Of a DNA stretch of 64,000 nt, positions 41,501 through 50,456 are shown in pieces (positions within the stretch are counted from its first letter, which is position 1; every line of letters begins with the position of its first letter). Source of the stretch: Aestuariimicrobium kwangyangense DSM 21549 (GTDB lineage Bacteria > Actinomycetota > Actinomycetes > Propionibacteriales > Propionibacteriaceae); contig NZ_ATXE01000001.1 of NCBI RefSeq assembly GCF_000421525.1, positions 124,001-188,000 on the forward strand. The letters run 5' to 3'. The notes below the pieces were generated by a model that made no database searches, was not told where the DNA came from, and saw nothing but the letters and a program-made list of their open reading frames with translations. A program made the translations under genes and the position numbers.

Positions 41501-42442
41501 ATGAGTGACACCCCCACCACCGCCGGTCCGGTCATGCATGCTGACCAGATCGACATCTCCATCGACGTGGTCGCGCGGTTGCTCGCCGGGCAGTTCGGCC
41601 CACTCGTGGGCCGTCACCCCACCGTGACCCCGGTGACGGGCTCGGGAACGGTCAACGCCATCTTCCGGGTGGGTGACGAAGTCACGGCTCGGTTCCCCCT
41701 GCAGCCGGGAGCGGGCCCCGACCAGCTGCGCGACGACCTGGCGGCCGAGCAGGCCGCCCTGGCAGAGCTGGCGCAGATCTCACCCGTGGCCACCCCTCGT
41801 CCGCTCGGGGTGGGCGAGCCGGGGCACGGTCACCCCCTGCCCTGGGCAGTGCAGACGTGGCTCGACGGGGTGGACGGGTTCCGGGCCGAGACCTCCACCG
41901 CTGGGTTCGCCGATGACCTCGTGAGCCTGGTCACGGCCTTCCGTGAGGCCGACACGCGCGGTCGTCCCTTCTGCGGCAGGGGGCGTGGGGGCAGCGTCGC
42001 CGACCACGGACCCTGGGTCGAGACCTGCCTGCACGAGACAGCCCGCTTCGTCGATTCCGAGACCATGGGACGGCTGACCCGCCTGTGGCACGGCTTCCGC
42101 GACCTGGGGTTCGCCTCGACGCCGCCGGTGATGGCTCACGGTGACCTCATCCCCGGCAACGTGCTGGTGGCCGACGGCCGACTGGTCGGGCTGCTCGACG
42201 GTGGTGGCTTCGGACCCGCCGACCGGTCCCTCGACCTGGTCTCGGTCTGGCACCTGCTCGGCCCCGAGTGGTGGCAGTCGGTGCGCGAACGCCTGGGCAG
42301 CGATGACGAGGAGTGGCAGCGCGGTCGGGCGTGGGCCTTCGAGCAGGCGATCGGGCTGTGGTGGTACTACCGCACGAGCAACCCGCAGATGTCGCGTCTG
42401 GGTGAACGGACCCTGCGACGGCTGCTGGTCGACCAGCCTTGA
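41501..42442 (+). CDS. aminoglycoside/macrolide phosphotransferase-like (APH) protein
   Basis: 313 residues of the protein-kinase-like APH fold. The catalytic loop is MAHGDLIPGNVLV (near residue 212) and the metal motif is LLDGGGFG, where the usual Asp-x-Asp/Glu is Asp-Gly-Gly. The nucleotide region VNAIFRVGDEVTARFP lies near residue 50. The family phosphorylates antibiotics or small metabolites; the natural substrate here is unknown. Divergent from the sulfatase, with just 25 bp between starts. Confidence 0.85.
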   Translation: MSDTPTTAGPVMHADQIDISIDVVARLLAGQFGPLVGRHPTVTPVTGSGTVNAIFRVGDEVTARFPLQPGAGPDQLRDDLAAEQAALAELAQISPVATPRPLGVGEPGHGHPLPWAVQTWLDGVDGFRAETSTAGFADDLVSLVTAFREADTRGRPFCGRGRGGSVADHGPWVETCLHETARFVDSETMGRLTRLWHGFRDLGFASTPPVMAHGDLIPGNVLVADGRLVGLLDGGGFGPADRSLDLVSVWHLLGPEWWQSVRERLGSDDEEWQRGRAWAFEQAIGLWWYYRTSNPQMSRLGERTLRRLLVDQP

Positions 42443-42509
42443 CCACCGCCGCTTCCAGAGCCTCCTGACCCTCGGGCTCCCGCGCCGGGCCCTCGGCCCC
42501 GGACGTGAA

Positions 42510-42541
42510 CAGGCCCCCGGAGCCTGGGCTCCGGGGGCCTG
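42510..42541. terminator. 14-bp perfect hairpin between convergent genes
   Basis: Arms 42510-42523 and 42528-42541 around CTGG. It sits between the APH stop and the subtilase stop and can serve both directions. Confidence 0.85.
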
Positions 42542-42580
42542 GTCGAACCACGTGGTGGTCGCGTCAGCAGCGAGGGTGCC

Positions 42581-45500
42581 TCATCGTGCGGTCACCAGCA
42601 GGGCCTCGTCGGCCCCGGAGTGGTTGTCGTACGAGACGACCATCACGCCCAGGGGCTTGGTGGCCGACGCGGCCGCCGGGTCGATGGCGAGCTTGACCTC
42701 GGCCTTCTGGCCCTTCGCCAGCTCGACCCAGTCACCGTCGCTGATCGCCTTGTTCCACGGGCTGTAGTGAGCCGTTCCCGAGAACTCGTCCCCGACGGAG
42801 CTGTCCTCGATGGAGTAGCTGGCCGCCGACCAGTCGAAGGCACCCGACGCCTGGGTCACATCCAGGTCACTGGCGTAGACCGGCAGCAGCACCGTCGAGG
42901 AGTCCGTCGGCGCCTGCGCGAGGAAGCCGGAGACCGACAGCCCCTTGGTGGCCACGTCGTAGATGAAGACCTCGGTCACACCGTTGGGGTCATCGGCACG
43001 GACGAGGCCGGAGTCGACCGCGAAGACGATCTTGTCGGCCTTGCCGTCCCGGTTGGTGTCGAGGACGACGTCATACTCCAGCGTGGCCGCGTTCGAGAAG
43101 CGGGTCCACGAGTTCACGGCGAAGACCATCAACTGGTCCGACCCGTCGGCGAAGGACTGCACACCGGCAGCCCTCAGGTCGACGCCACCGTAGTAGGAGC
43201 TGGCGTCACCCTTCTTGTCGGTGACACCGAGGGTGTAGAAGTCGGCCGTGCCCGGCTGGGCCTGACCGTTCTTCACCTGGACGACAGCACTCGACCTGGC
43301 CAGGTCGAACTGGCCCTTGCTGGTGGCCGTCACCTGGCTGGTGGAGCGAGGCACCAGCAGGTAGGGCACCGCCAGGGTCTCGTCACCGGAGGTGGCGACA
43401 ACCCGACCCGACACCTCGAAGAACGACCACTGACCGGGGCCAGCCATCGACGAGGGGATGTCGCTGGCGTTCACCGACAGGGTCACGTCGACCTTGACGG
43501 TCGCGCCGGCGGGAACCGTCACGGTTGCGGGCGAGATCGAGACCTTGGCCGGCTTCGACTGCGGGCTGGCCACGCTCGACAGGCTGAACGTGCGTGCCGT
43601 GGTGCCCTTGTTGGTCAGGCTGACCGACTTGGTCTTGACGTAGTCCTTGCCGAACTCGGCCTCCCCGAAGCTGAGCGAGGCCTCGGTCTGCCTGGTGTTC
43701 TTGGCATTCCAGGCGTCCCCGGAGGCGAGCACCGAGGTGTTGAGCAGTTGCCTGATGTCGACCAGACCGTTGCCCTCACGGGTGACGCGGTAGTCCGACA
43801 GCTTGGAGGCGTCGGAGGTGGACACGAGCGCGTTGCTGATCTCGACACCGCTCCACGTCGGGTGCGCCTGCACCGCCAAGGCAGCGACGCCGGTCACGTG
43901 CGGAGCAGCCATCGAGGTGCCCGACATGATGGCGTTGCCGTTGCCGGTACCCACCCCGACCGACGAGATCGACACTCCCGGGGCGGTGACGCCCGGCTTC
44001 AGGCTGGACGAACCGTTGGTGGGTCCACCCGAGGAGAACGAGGCTGCCTTGCCGAATCCGGGGTTGCTGATCTGGGCGGCTGCCATGGTCAGGGCCTGAC
44101 CGGCAGCGGCGTTGAACAGCGGGCCGTCGGAGCTCCGCACCCCCACGAAGGGAATGGTGACGGTGTAGGCCGCTCCGGTGTCGGGGTTCTCGGTGATGGG
44201 GCCCTCGTAGGGGGGCAGGTCATTGGTGGAGTTCACCATGACCACCGCATCGGCACCGGCCTGCTGGCCGTAGATGGCCTTGGCGACCCGGGCGCAGGTA
44301 CCACGGACGACGACGGCCACCTGGGCCGGTGCCGCAGGGTCGGCCGAGATGCCCGCGTTGGTGAACGACGCCGGTGAGCAACCCTCGGCCTCGTTCGCCG
44401 GGGTGGCGGGGTTGTCCTTCACCACGACGATGTTGAAGGGCGTGCTGGGGATGGTCGCGGCGTTGGCGTTGATCGCCTCGACCGTGTTGCCGTTGAAGCT
44501 GAGCTTCACCCCGGGGAAGGTGGCGGTCGAATCGCTGGCCGCAACCGAGATGACCCCCGACCCACTGGCGGGCGAACCGGTCATGTAGGGGTTGCCACCG
44601 GAGTTCCCTGCCGAGGCGACGACCACGACACCGGCAGCGGCGGCGTTGCTGGCAGCCACGGCCGAGGCGTCGTCGTCACGCCCGTAGGTGGAACCCAGCG
44701 ACATGTTGATGACATCCATGTCGTTGGCGACGGCCCAGTCGATGGCCTCGGTGGTGACGTCGGTCGAGCCCGCGCAGCCGAACACGCGGACCGCGTACAG
44801 GTCTGCCTGCGGAGCGACGCCGGGTCCGACGGTCCATGCCTTGGTGGTGGTGGACGAGTCGTAGGGGCCGGTGTAGCTGGCCCCGTCCGCGGTCACACCG
44901 CCGCCTGCGGCGGTGCCGGCCACGTGAGACCCGTGACCCTGGCAGTCCAGCGGGTTGGGGTCTGGCTTGGGCACCGAGCCGGCCACGTTCGCGTTGTAGG
45001 CATCACCGACGAGGTCGATGCCACCCTTGACGCGCGGGGCGTTGGGCCCGAAGAGGCTCGGATCGGCCGGCTTCGTCTCGTTGGCATGCGCGGCCTGATA
45101 CGCGGCTGCGGTGCCGGGACCACCGAAATCGGCGTGGGTGTAGTCGATACCGGTGTCGATGATGGCGACCTTGACACCCTTGCCGGTCTTGCCGGTGGAC
45201 TCCCACGCCTGGGGGGCGCCCAGGTAGGGAACCGAGGTGGCGTTGTCGAAGGTGTACACGTGCACGGCAGTGACGGACTTCACTCCGGGCAGGGCAGCCA
45301 GGGAGGCGACGTCGCCACGCTTGACCTGCACCTTCACACCGTTGATGGCCGACTGCATCTGGGCCTCGACCCGTCCACCCTTGGCCTTGACGGCCTTGAC
45401 CACTTCCTCCTGGGAGGCCTTGAGGCTGGAACGCAGCTGGGCCTTCTGGCTCTTGCTGAGCTTGCCCTGGTTGGCCTCGACCACGGCGACGGGGTCGGCG

Positions 45501-45691
45501 GTCAACTGGACGACGACCTTGACGGTCGCATCAGGGTTGGCGGCTCCGGGGCGGAATTCGGAGGCCAGCTTGGCGCCGGCCTCGACTGTCTGGAAGTTCT
45601 TGACGTTGTTCGCTGGTTCGGCATGGGCAGTGGCGGGGAAGGCCAGCGCCAGGACGCCAGCTCCCAGCAACACAGGGAGTTTCTTGCGCAC
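42581..45691 (-). CDS. secreted subtilisin-like (S8) serine protease with PA domain
   Basis: 1036 residues. Signal peptide (residues 1-24, ending AHA), I9-type propeptide (about 55-150), then the S8 catalytic domain with Asp179 (IIDTGID), His253 (GHGSHVAGT), oxyanion Asn363 and Ser593 (SGTSMAAP). A PA domain is inserted at about 415-540. The C-terminal 370 residues are beta-rich, with Ig-like segments and a final domain of unknown type; no LPxTG or anchor is seen, so it is probably released. GAGGTG precedes the GTG start. Confidence 0.93.
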   Translation of the reverse strand: MRKKLPVLLGAGVLALAFPATAHAEPANNVKNFQTVEAGAKLASEFRPGAANPDATVKVVVQLTADPVAVVEANQGKLSKSQKAQLRSSLKASQEEVVKAVKAKGGRVEAQMQSAINGVKVQVKRGDVASLAALPGVKSVTAVHVYTFDNATSVPYLGAPQAWESTGKTGKGVKVAIIDTGIDYTHADFGGPGTAAAYQAAHANETKPADPSLFGPNAPRVKGGIDLVGDAYNANVAGSVPKPDPNPLDCQGHGSHVAGTAAGGGVTADGASYTGPYDSSTTTKAWTVGPGVAPQADLYAVRVFGCAGSTDVTTEAIDWAVANDMDVINMSLGSTYGRDDDASAVAASNAAAAGVVVVASAGNSGGNPYMTGSPASGSGVISVAASDSTATFPGVKLSFNGNTVEAINANAATIPSTPFNIVVVKDNPATPANEAEGCSPASFTNAGISADPAAPAQVAVVVRGTCARVAKAIYGQQAGADAVVMVNSTNDLPPYEGPITENPDTGAAYTVTIPFVGVRSSDGPLFNAAAGQALTMAAAQISNPGFGKAASFSSGGPTNGSSSLKPGVTAPGVSISSVGVGTGNGNAIMSGTSMAAPHVTGVAALAVQAHPTWSGVEISNALVSTSDASKLSDYRVTREGNGLVDIRQLLNTSVLASGDAWNAKNTRQTEASLSFGEAEFGKDYVKTKSVSLTNKGTTARTFSLSSVASPQSKPAKVSISPATVTVPAGATVKVDVTLSVNASDIPSSMAGPGQWSFFEVSGRVVATSGDETLAVPYLLVPRSTSQVTATSKGQFDLARSSAVVQVKNGQAQPGTADFYTLGVTDKKGDASSYYGGVDLRAAGVQSFADGSDQLMVFAVNSWTRFSNAATLEYDVVLDTNRDGKADKIVFAVDSGLVRADDPNGVTEVFIYDVATKGLSVSGFLAQAPTDSSTVLLPVYASDLDVTQASGAFDWSAASYSIEDSSVGDEFSGTAHYSPWNKAISDGDWVELAKGQKAEVKLAIDPAAASATKPLGVMVVSYDNHSGADEALLVTAR

Positions 45692-45893
45692 GGGTGCACC
45701 TCACGATTGGGACGACCACGACTAAAGGATGGGGTGAACCTAGGCCAGGGCTGTGTCCCATGTCCACGAATTCACACAATTCGGTGACACTGTTACGCCA
45801 CCGACACCAACCCGTCCCACGTCGGGCCCACGCTCACGCGCTCCGAGAGCGCCGCCTCGACCACCACCCCCCTCCGGCAGGACGCGAGGGAGG

Positions 45894-46403
45894 TCACTCC
45901 TGCGCGAGCCGCTCCACGAACTCCGTGAGGTTGCTGCGCAACCTCATCACCTTGACCTCGCGGGTGATCGTCTCGTGGGGCTGCACCCGGGCCGGTTGCC
46001 GCAGGCCGCGCACGTACAACGAACAGCCGAGGTCGGCGCACAGGTAGTTGCCGCGGGAGTTGCCGGCACGACCGGCCGCGCCGGGTCGGGCCGCCGTCAT
46101 CAGCGCAACGTCGGAGCTGGAGTGCACCGTGAGGCACAGGGAGCACATGCTCTGCCGCTTGACCCCCGACCCCTTGCTCGCCCGCAACACGAACCCGATC
46201 GGTTCGGAATCGTCCTCGGAACCGTGGACCGGGCGCTCGGTGACCAGGTACGAGGTGCCCGAGCCGCTGGGGTCGACCCAACCCAGCAGGTCGAGGTCGT
46301 CCCAGGGTTGCGCATCGAGGTCGGGCAGCGAGAGCCGCTGCGCCACCCCCTTCGAGCAGTTGACGAAGGAGGCGCGGATCTCATCGGCGGTCAGCTTCTT
46401 CAC
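45894..46403 (-). CDS. FBP-domain (treble-clef zinc finger) protein
   Basis: 169 residues. The C-terminal treble-clef has CSLC (near residue 88) and a second pair in YLCADLGCSLY, as in fibronectin/EF-G-binding FBP-type proteins such as FusB relatives. Members bind elongation factor G. GTG chosen at 46403, where CACGCT lies 7 nt upstream. A role in translation or fusidic-acid-type protection is possible but unproven. Confidence 0.8.
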   Translation of the reverse strand: MKKLTADEIRASFVNCSKGVAQRLSLPDLDAQPWDDLDLLGWVDPSGSGTSYLVTERPVHGSEDDSEPIGFVLRASKGSGVKRQSMCSLCLTVHSSSDVALMTAARPGAAGRAGNSRGNYLCADLGCSLYVRGLRQPARVQPHETITREVKVMRLRSNLTEFVERLAQE

Positions 46404-46512
46404 GCGGTCCAGCGTGGCACATCGCGGCAACTGAATTCCGGGTCACGGTTCGAGCTGAGCGCCCGTGTGCCTGCCACTGAGTGGGGAGCGGAGCGACCGT
46501 GACGGAACCACG

Positions 46513-47385
46513 TCACGGGCGGGCGAAGCTGCCCTGACCCCGGTACATCTCCACCGATTCGCGCAGCGCCTTGAGGAAGTAGGGCGGGAACTCCATGCCG
46601 TTGTGGTTGGCCCACAACAGGCGGGCCTCGAGGCGACCCAACTCACGGGCGTACAGCTCGATCTCCTGGTCGTAGCCAAGACCGACCACCACGCCGCCCA
46701 TGTCGGCCTGGAACTGCTTGACGTAGTCGACGCCCACGAGCGTGAAACTCTTCGACCGCAACTGCTTCGCGAGGAACATCTGCCATGGGGCGAGCACCTG
46801 GTCCTGCACCATCTTGGTCGCAGACATCTGGTAGAAGGCGAAGTGCCCCGGTTCCTGCTGCTTGATGGGGTGGATCACGGTCCTGGCAATGGCGTGCTCC
46901 CCCATCCGGTCCAGTTCCTGGATCAGCGTCGAATAGGCGAGCACCGCTTGCCGCTCCGTCGAGGCGCCGGTGAGGTAGTAGAGGAAGCGACTCACTTCCT
47001 GGATGGGCTGCACGTGAGCCATGGCGCCCAGCAGGCGCATGCGCAACGGCACCGTCATGAAGGCCTGGGCGGGTTCGAGTCCCAGGTCGACCTGCAGTTG
47101 GTCGAGCAGGTAACCGTGCGCCATTTCCTGGTCGTACCAGACGTCCTGGTAGAAGAGACGGTCGACCTCGCTCACCTCGGGCAGGATCGTCAACAGTTCG
47201 AGCACATTGCGGTCGACCTCGAGTTCCACGCGCGCCAGGTAGTCGATCACTCCGGCGAACCGCTCCCGCACCAGGTCGGGACGATGGATCGTCCGGTCGG
47301 CGGACTCCAGGGGAATCGGCGGGTGGTTGTCACCCAGACGCAACACGTGGTCGGTCAGGGATCGTTCCGTGATCAGCTTGGCCAC
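46513..47385 (-). CDS. ferritin-like diiron protein
   Basis: 290 residues, nearly all helical. Two carboxylate-histidine motifs, DQEMAHG (near residue 85) and QQEPGHF (near residue 178), are spaced like the ExxH ligands of a diiron four-helix bundle; Glu in VELEVD and ELDRMGEH can supply the remaining ligands. Some homologues carry the misleading label LepA. The reaction is unknown; an oxidase or desaturase-like role is plausible. The GTG at 47385 is preceded by CACAGT at 6 nt. Divergent from citrate synthase. Confidence 0.72.
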   Translation of the reverse strand: MAKLITERSLTDHVLRLGDNHPPIPLESADRTIHRPDLVRERFAGVIDYLARVELEVDRNVLELLTILPEVSEVDRLFYQDVWYDQEMAHGYLLDQLQVDLGLEPAQAFMTVPLRMRLLGAMAHVQPIQEVSRFLYYLTGASTERQAVLAYSTLIQELDRMGEHAIARTVIHPIKQQEPGHFAFYQMSATKMVQDQVLAPWQMFLAKQLRSKSFTLVGVDYVKQFQADMGGVVVGLGYDQEIELYARELGRLEARLLWANHNGMEFPPYFLKALRESVEMYRGQGSFARP

Positions 47386-47701
47386 AGGCACACTGTGCCA
47401 GTTGCGGTGGCGGCTCTCCACACGCAGCGATGGTGCGGAAGCTCACACGCACACACCGGACGCCCTCTTGCGCTGCTCTGCCGGGTGAATGTGCTCGTCG
47501 GAACGAGCGCGGGTTCCGCACTGGGCGAACACCCACGAACGCCGTGGTCACCTGCACGGTGCCAAGCGACCACCGCCGTTGGTCACGGGTGGTCCGGGCA
47601 CCTCCGCTGAGGGTAGGGTCGAATCACTGGACCACTGGCTGTCACCCGCCTCGATGATGTCGGGAGACCGGTGGTCTTCGGTTCAAGGAGGAATGGAAGC
47701 G
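47386..47701. other. 316-bp divergent intergenic region
   Basis: No convincing gene. It contains the leaderless-like box of the ferritin-like gene at one end and, at 47614-47619, a TAGGGT box for citrate synthase that gives a leader of about 75 nt. I found no clear hairpin or riboswitch. Confidence 0.6.
47614..47619 (+). promoter_or_regulatory. -10 box of citrate synthase gene
   Basis: TAGGGT, 83 bp before the start codon; no good -35 is visible. Confidence 0.4.
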
Positions 47702-48988
47702 ATGCCAACACCTGCAACCCTGAAGTACGAGGGCGGCGAACTCGAGCTCGCCGGGATTGACGCAACCGCCGGGAACAACGGCTACGACATCTCAAAGGTG
47801 TTGGCCACGACCGGCAACACCACTCTCGACGTCGGATACGTCAACACCGCCTCGTGCCGTTCGTCCATCACCTTCATCGATGGCGACCAGGGCATCCTGA
47901 GGTACCGCGGCTACCCGATCGAACAGTTGGCCGAGGAGTCCACCTTCCTCGAGGTCTCGTACCTGTTGATCTACGGCGAGTTGCCCTCCCAGGAGCAGCT
48001 CGACACGTTCGCGGGCAAGATCTCGCGCCGCATGCTGCTGGACGAGCGCATGCGCGAACTGTTCCGCTGTTTCCCGCGCGGCGCCCACCCGATGCAGGTG
48101 CTGGCAGCCGGTGTGATGGCGCTCGGCTCCTTCAACCGCGACACCCTGTCGGTGGACGACCCCGAGCAGGTCGAGCAGGCAAGCCTGCGGCTGATGGGTT
48201 CCACCCCGACGTTGGCCGCCTATGCCTACAAGAGCTCGGTGGGTGAGCCCTTCCTGTACCCGCAGACGAAGCTGAACTACGTCGAGAACTACCTTCGCCT
48301 GTCGTTCGGCTCCCCCCAGGAGGAGTACGAGATCGACCCGGCAGTCGTCCGCGCGTTCGAGACCCTGTTCATCCTGCACGCCGACCACGAACAGAACTGT
48401 TCGACCTCGACCGTGCGCATGGTGGGTTCGGCCGATGCCTCGATCTACGCGTCGGTCTCGGCTGGCGTCAACGCCCTGTCGGGCCCGCTCCACGGCGGTG
48501 CCAACCAGGCGGTGCTCGAGATGCTCACCCAGTTGAAGCACCAGGGACTCGACGCCAAGACCTACGTCTCGCAGGTCAAGGACAAGAAGTCGGGCGTCAA
48601 GCTGATGGGCTTCGGTCACCGCGTCTACAAGAACTACGATCCCCGCGCCAAGATCATCAAGGGCCACGCGGACGAACTGCTGCGGGTCTCGGGCAAGTCG
48701 AATGCGCTGCTCGACATGGCACTCGAGCTGGAGGAGACGGCCCTCAAGGACGACTACTTCGTCTCACGTCGTCTCTACCCGAACGTCGACTTCTACACCG
48801 GTCTGATCTACGAGGCCATGGGCTTCCCCGCGAACTACTTCACCGCGCTGTTCGCCATGGGCCGCATGCCCGGATGGATTGCCCAGTGGCGCGAGGAGCG
48901 CAACGACCCGGCACGCAAGATCGGTCGCCCCCGACAGATCTACACCGGCGAGGTCGAGCGCAACTACGTGCCGATGTCCGACCGCTGA
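47702..48988 (+). CDS. gltA: citrate synthase (type II)
   Basis: 428 residues. Condenses acetyl-CoA and oxaloacetate. Active-site His, His and Asp occur in NALSGPLHGGANQAV, GFGHRVYKNYDPRA and the later RRLYPNVDFYTGL. The length and N-terminal beta domain (SSITFIDGDQGILRYRGYPIEQLAEES) fit the hexameric bacterial type. AAGGAGG lies 10 nt before the chosen ATG; an ATG at 47693 sits too close to it. A strong terminator follows. Confidence 0.95.
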   Translation: MPTPATLKYEGGELELAGIDATAGNNGYDISKVLATTGNTTLDVGYVNTASCRSSITFIDGDQGILRYRGYPIEQLAEESTFLEVSYLLIYGELPSQEQLDTFAGKISRRMLLDERMRELFRCFPRGAHPMQVLAAGVMALGSFNRDTLSVDDPEQVEQASLRLMGSTPTLAAYAYKSSVGEPFLYPQTKLNYVENYLRLSFGSPQEEYEIDPAVVRAFETLFILHADHEQNCSTSTVRMVGSADASIYASVSAGVNALSGPLHGGANQAVLEMLTQLKHQGLDAKTYVSQVKDKKSGVKLMGFGHRVYKNYDPRAKIIKGHADELLRVSGKSNALLDMALELEETALKDDYFVSRRLYPNVDFYTGLIYEAMGFPANYFTALFAMGRMPGWIAQWREERNDPARKIGRPRQIYTGEVERNYVPMSDR

Positions 48989-49021
48989 CGCAGCTCAGCA
49001 CCGGGGAACTCGTCCCCACCA

Positions 49022-49054
49022 CGAACACCCTGTGCCCTCGGCACAGGGTGTTCG
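49022..49054 (+). terminator. 15-bp perfect hairpin terminator
   Basis: Arms 49022-49036 and 49040-49054 with a 3-nt loop, 33 bp after the citrate synthase stop. Confidence 0.9.
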
Positions 49055-49095
49055 TCGGTTGAGGGTGTTCGTCGGTTCAGGGTGTTCGTCAATTC
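49045..49095. repeat. 17-bp tandem repeat, three copies
   Basis: AGGGTGTTCGTCGGTT(G/C) at 49045-49061 and 49062-49078, and a variant at 49079-49095. The first copy overlaps the descending arm of the citrate synthase terminator. Confidence 0.9.
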
Positions 49096-49109
49096 AGGGT
49101 TCTTTCGTG

Positions 49110-49871
49110 TCAGGCCCGGAACGCCGGAGTGGCCCAGACATCGCCGGTCTGACCGAACGCCAGCACCTCGAGCTGGTGCTCGGTCTGCATCTGCTGCAGG
49201 GTCTGGCGACCCCCCGCCATGATCGCGGTGGCAAGGACGTCGGCCGTGACGATGTCGCGGGCCTGCACCGTGACCTGTCTGAACTGGTGCTCCTGGGGCA
49301 GTCGCCAGATGTGTTCGCCTCGTAGCGCCGTGCCCGAGGTCGCGACGGCGGGCAACTCCTCGGTCAGCAGTGCCTGGCTGACCAACTGGTGCTGGTCGTC
49401 GGGGTCGACGATGCCCGCGACCCACGGCCGTCCGTCGGCGTCGTGGCCGCGTGCCACCAGGTCACCACCCACGTTCAGGCACCAGTCGGGCAGGCCCTGC
49501 AAGAGATCGGCGGCCGCGTCGATGGCGAGGGCCTTCACCACGCCGTGCAGGTCGATGGTGCCGTCAAGCCGGTACGGATGGAACGCGCCGTCGGTCAGTG
49601 TTCCCCAGTCGTGGGCCACCCAGTAGGCCGACCGGTAGGCAGGCGAGGCATCGGCGAACGCCAGCTCACGTCGGCTCACCCGACTCGCCTCTGACTGGGG
49701 CTTGTAGAGGCTGAACCGTTCGTCCATCTCGGAGAAGACCGACATCACCCGCGGGCCCAGGTTGGCCGGCAGTCCGCCGGGAGCCACCAACGACCCCACG
49801 GTGCCCATGGTCTCAAAGACGAGGCGGTCAGGGGTGGCGTGGCTCACGGACCTGCTCATGTCTGCCTTCAT
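49110..49871 (-). CDS. apbE: FAD:protein FMN transferase, ApbE type
   Basis: 253 residues. Attaches FMN covalently to Thr/Ser of flavoproteins. Motifs are DERFSLYKPQSEASRVSR, TIDLHGVVKALAID, LNVGGDLVA, AVATSG and ARDIVTADVLATAIMAGG, including the metal-binding Asp/Thr. No lipobox is seen, so it would act in the cytoplasm or be membrane-independent. It lies 6 bp downstream of a gene for an FMN-binding-domain protein with a flavinylation motif, its probable target. Confidence 0.92.
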   Translation of the reverse strand: MKADMSRSVSHATPDRLVFETMGTVGSLVAPGGLPANLGPRVMSVFSEMDERFSLYKPQSEASRVSRRELAFADASPAYRSAYWVAHDWGTLTDGAFHPYRLDGTIDLHGVVKALAIDAAADLLQGLPDWCLNVGGDLVARGHDADGRPWVAGIVDPDDQHQLVSQALLTEELPAVATSGTALRGEHIWRLPQEHQFRQVTVQARDIVTADVLATAIMAGGRQTLQQMQTEHQLEVLAFGQTGDVWATPAFRA

Positions 49872-49877
49872 GTCGCC

Positions 49878-50456
49878 TCATTTCGCCTGGTCGAGGGCGC
49901 TCTGCAGGGATTGCAGGTAGGCCTCAGAGGTGTAGGTACCCCCCGAGATCGTGTTCACGGCGGCGGAGTTGGCGGCCAGCACCTCACTGCGGAGCATCGG
50001 CACGGCCTGCTCGTCGATGCGGATGGAGTGGTGGTCGCCATCGGAGGAGACCTGTTCGGACAGGCCCGAGATCCTTCCGCCCGAGACGGTCACGGTGACG
50101 GTGACCGATCCGTACTGGTGGTTGATCGTCTGACCGGTGTAGGTCCCGTCCTTCAGCCCGGACGAGGGAGTGCTCGCCTGACCGCTCGCGGACGGGGCGC
50201 TGGAACTCGGTGCTGCCTGGCTCGTCGTCGACTGGTCCCCCGACTGCCCCGTGGAGCCGGACCTGCCGGTCTGACCCGCCCCCGTCGCGCCGGATCCAGT
50301 GCTGCCGGACTGGGTCGTGGTCGACTGGGTGGTCGACTGGGTGGTCGACGGCTGGCTGGCACCCAGGGTCTGTGAGTTGACGGTGCCGATGTTCCAGCCG
50401 AGCGCGAGAACCCCCGCCCCGGCCGTGACGGCTGCGATGGTTGATCGAGTACTCAC
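49878..50456 (-). CDS. FMN-binding domain protein, secreted or membrane-anchored
   Basis: 192 residues. An N-terminal hydrophobic segment (AAVTAGAGVLALGWNIG) is followed by a Ser/Thr/Gln/Gly linker of about 70 residues (STTQSTTQSTTTQSG), then an FMN_bind domain from about residue 105. TISGGTYTSEAY near the C-terminus is the flavinylation site, with FMN attached to the Thr of SGGT. The GTG overlaps the stop of the ferric-reductase-like gene. The protein would carry electrons outside the membrane. Confidence 0.88.
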   Translation of the reverse strand: MSTRSTIAAVTAGAGVLALGWNIGTVNSQTLGASQPSTTQSTTQSTTTQSGSTGSGATGAGQTGRSGSTGQSGDQSTTSQAAPSSSAPSASGQASTPSSGLKDGTYTGQTINHQYGSVTVTVTVSGGRISGLSEQVSSDGDHHSIRIDEQAVPMLRSEVLAANSAAVNTISGGTYTSEAYLQSLQSALDQAK

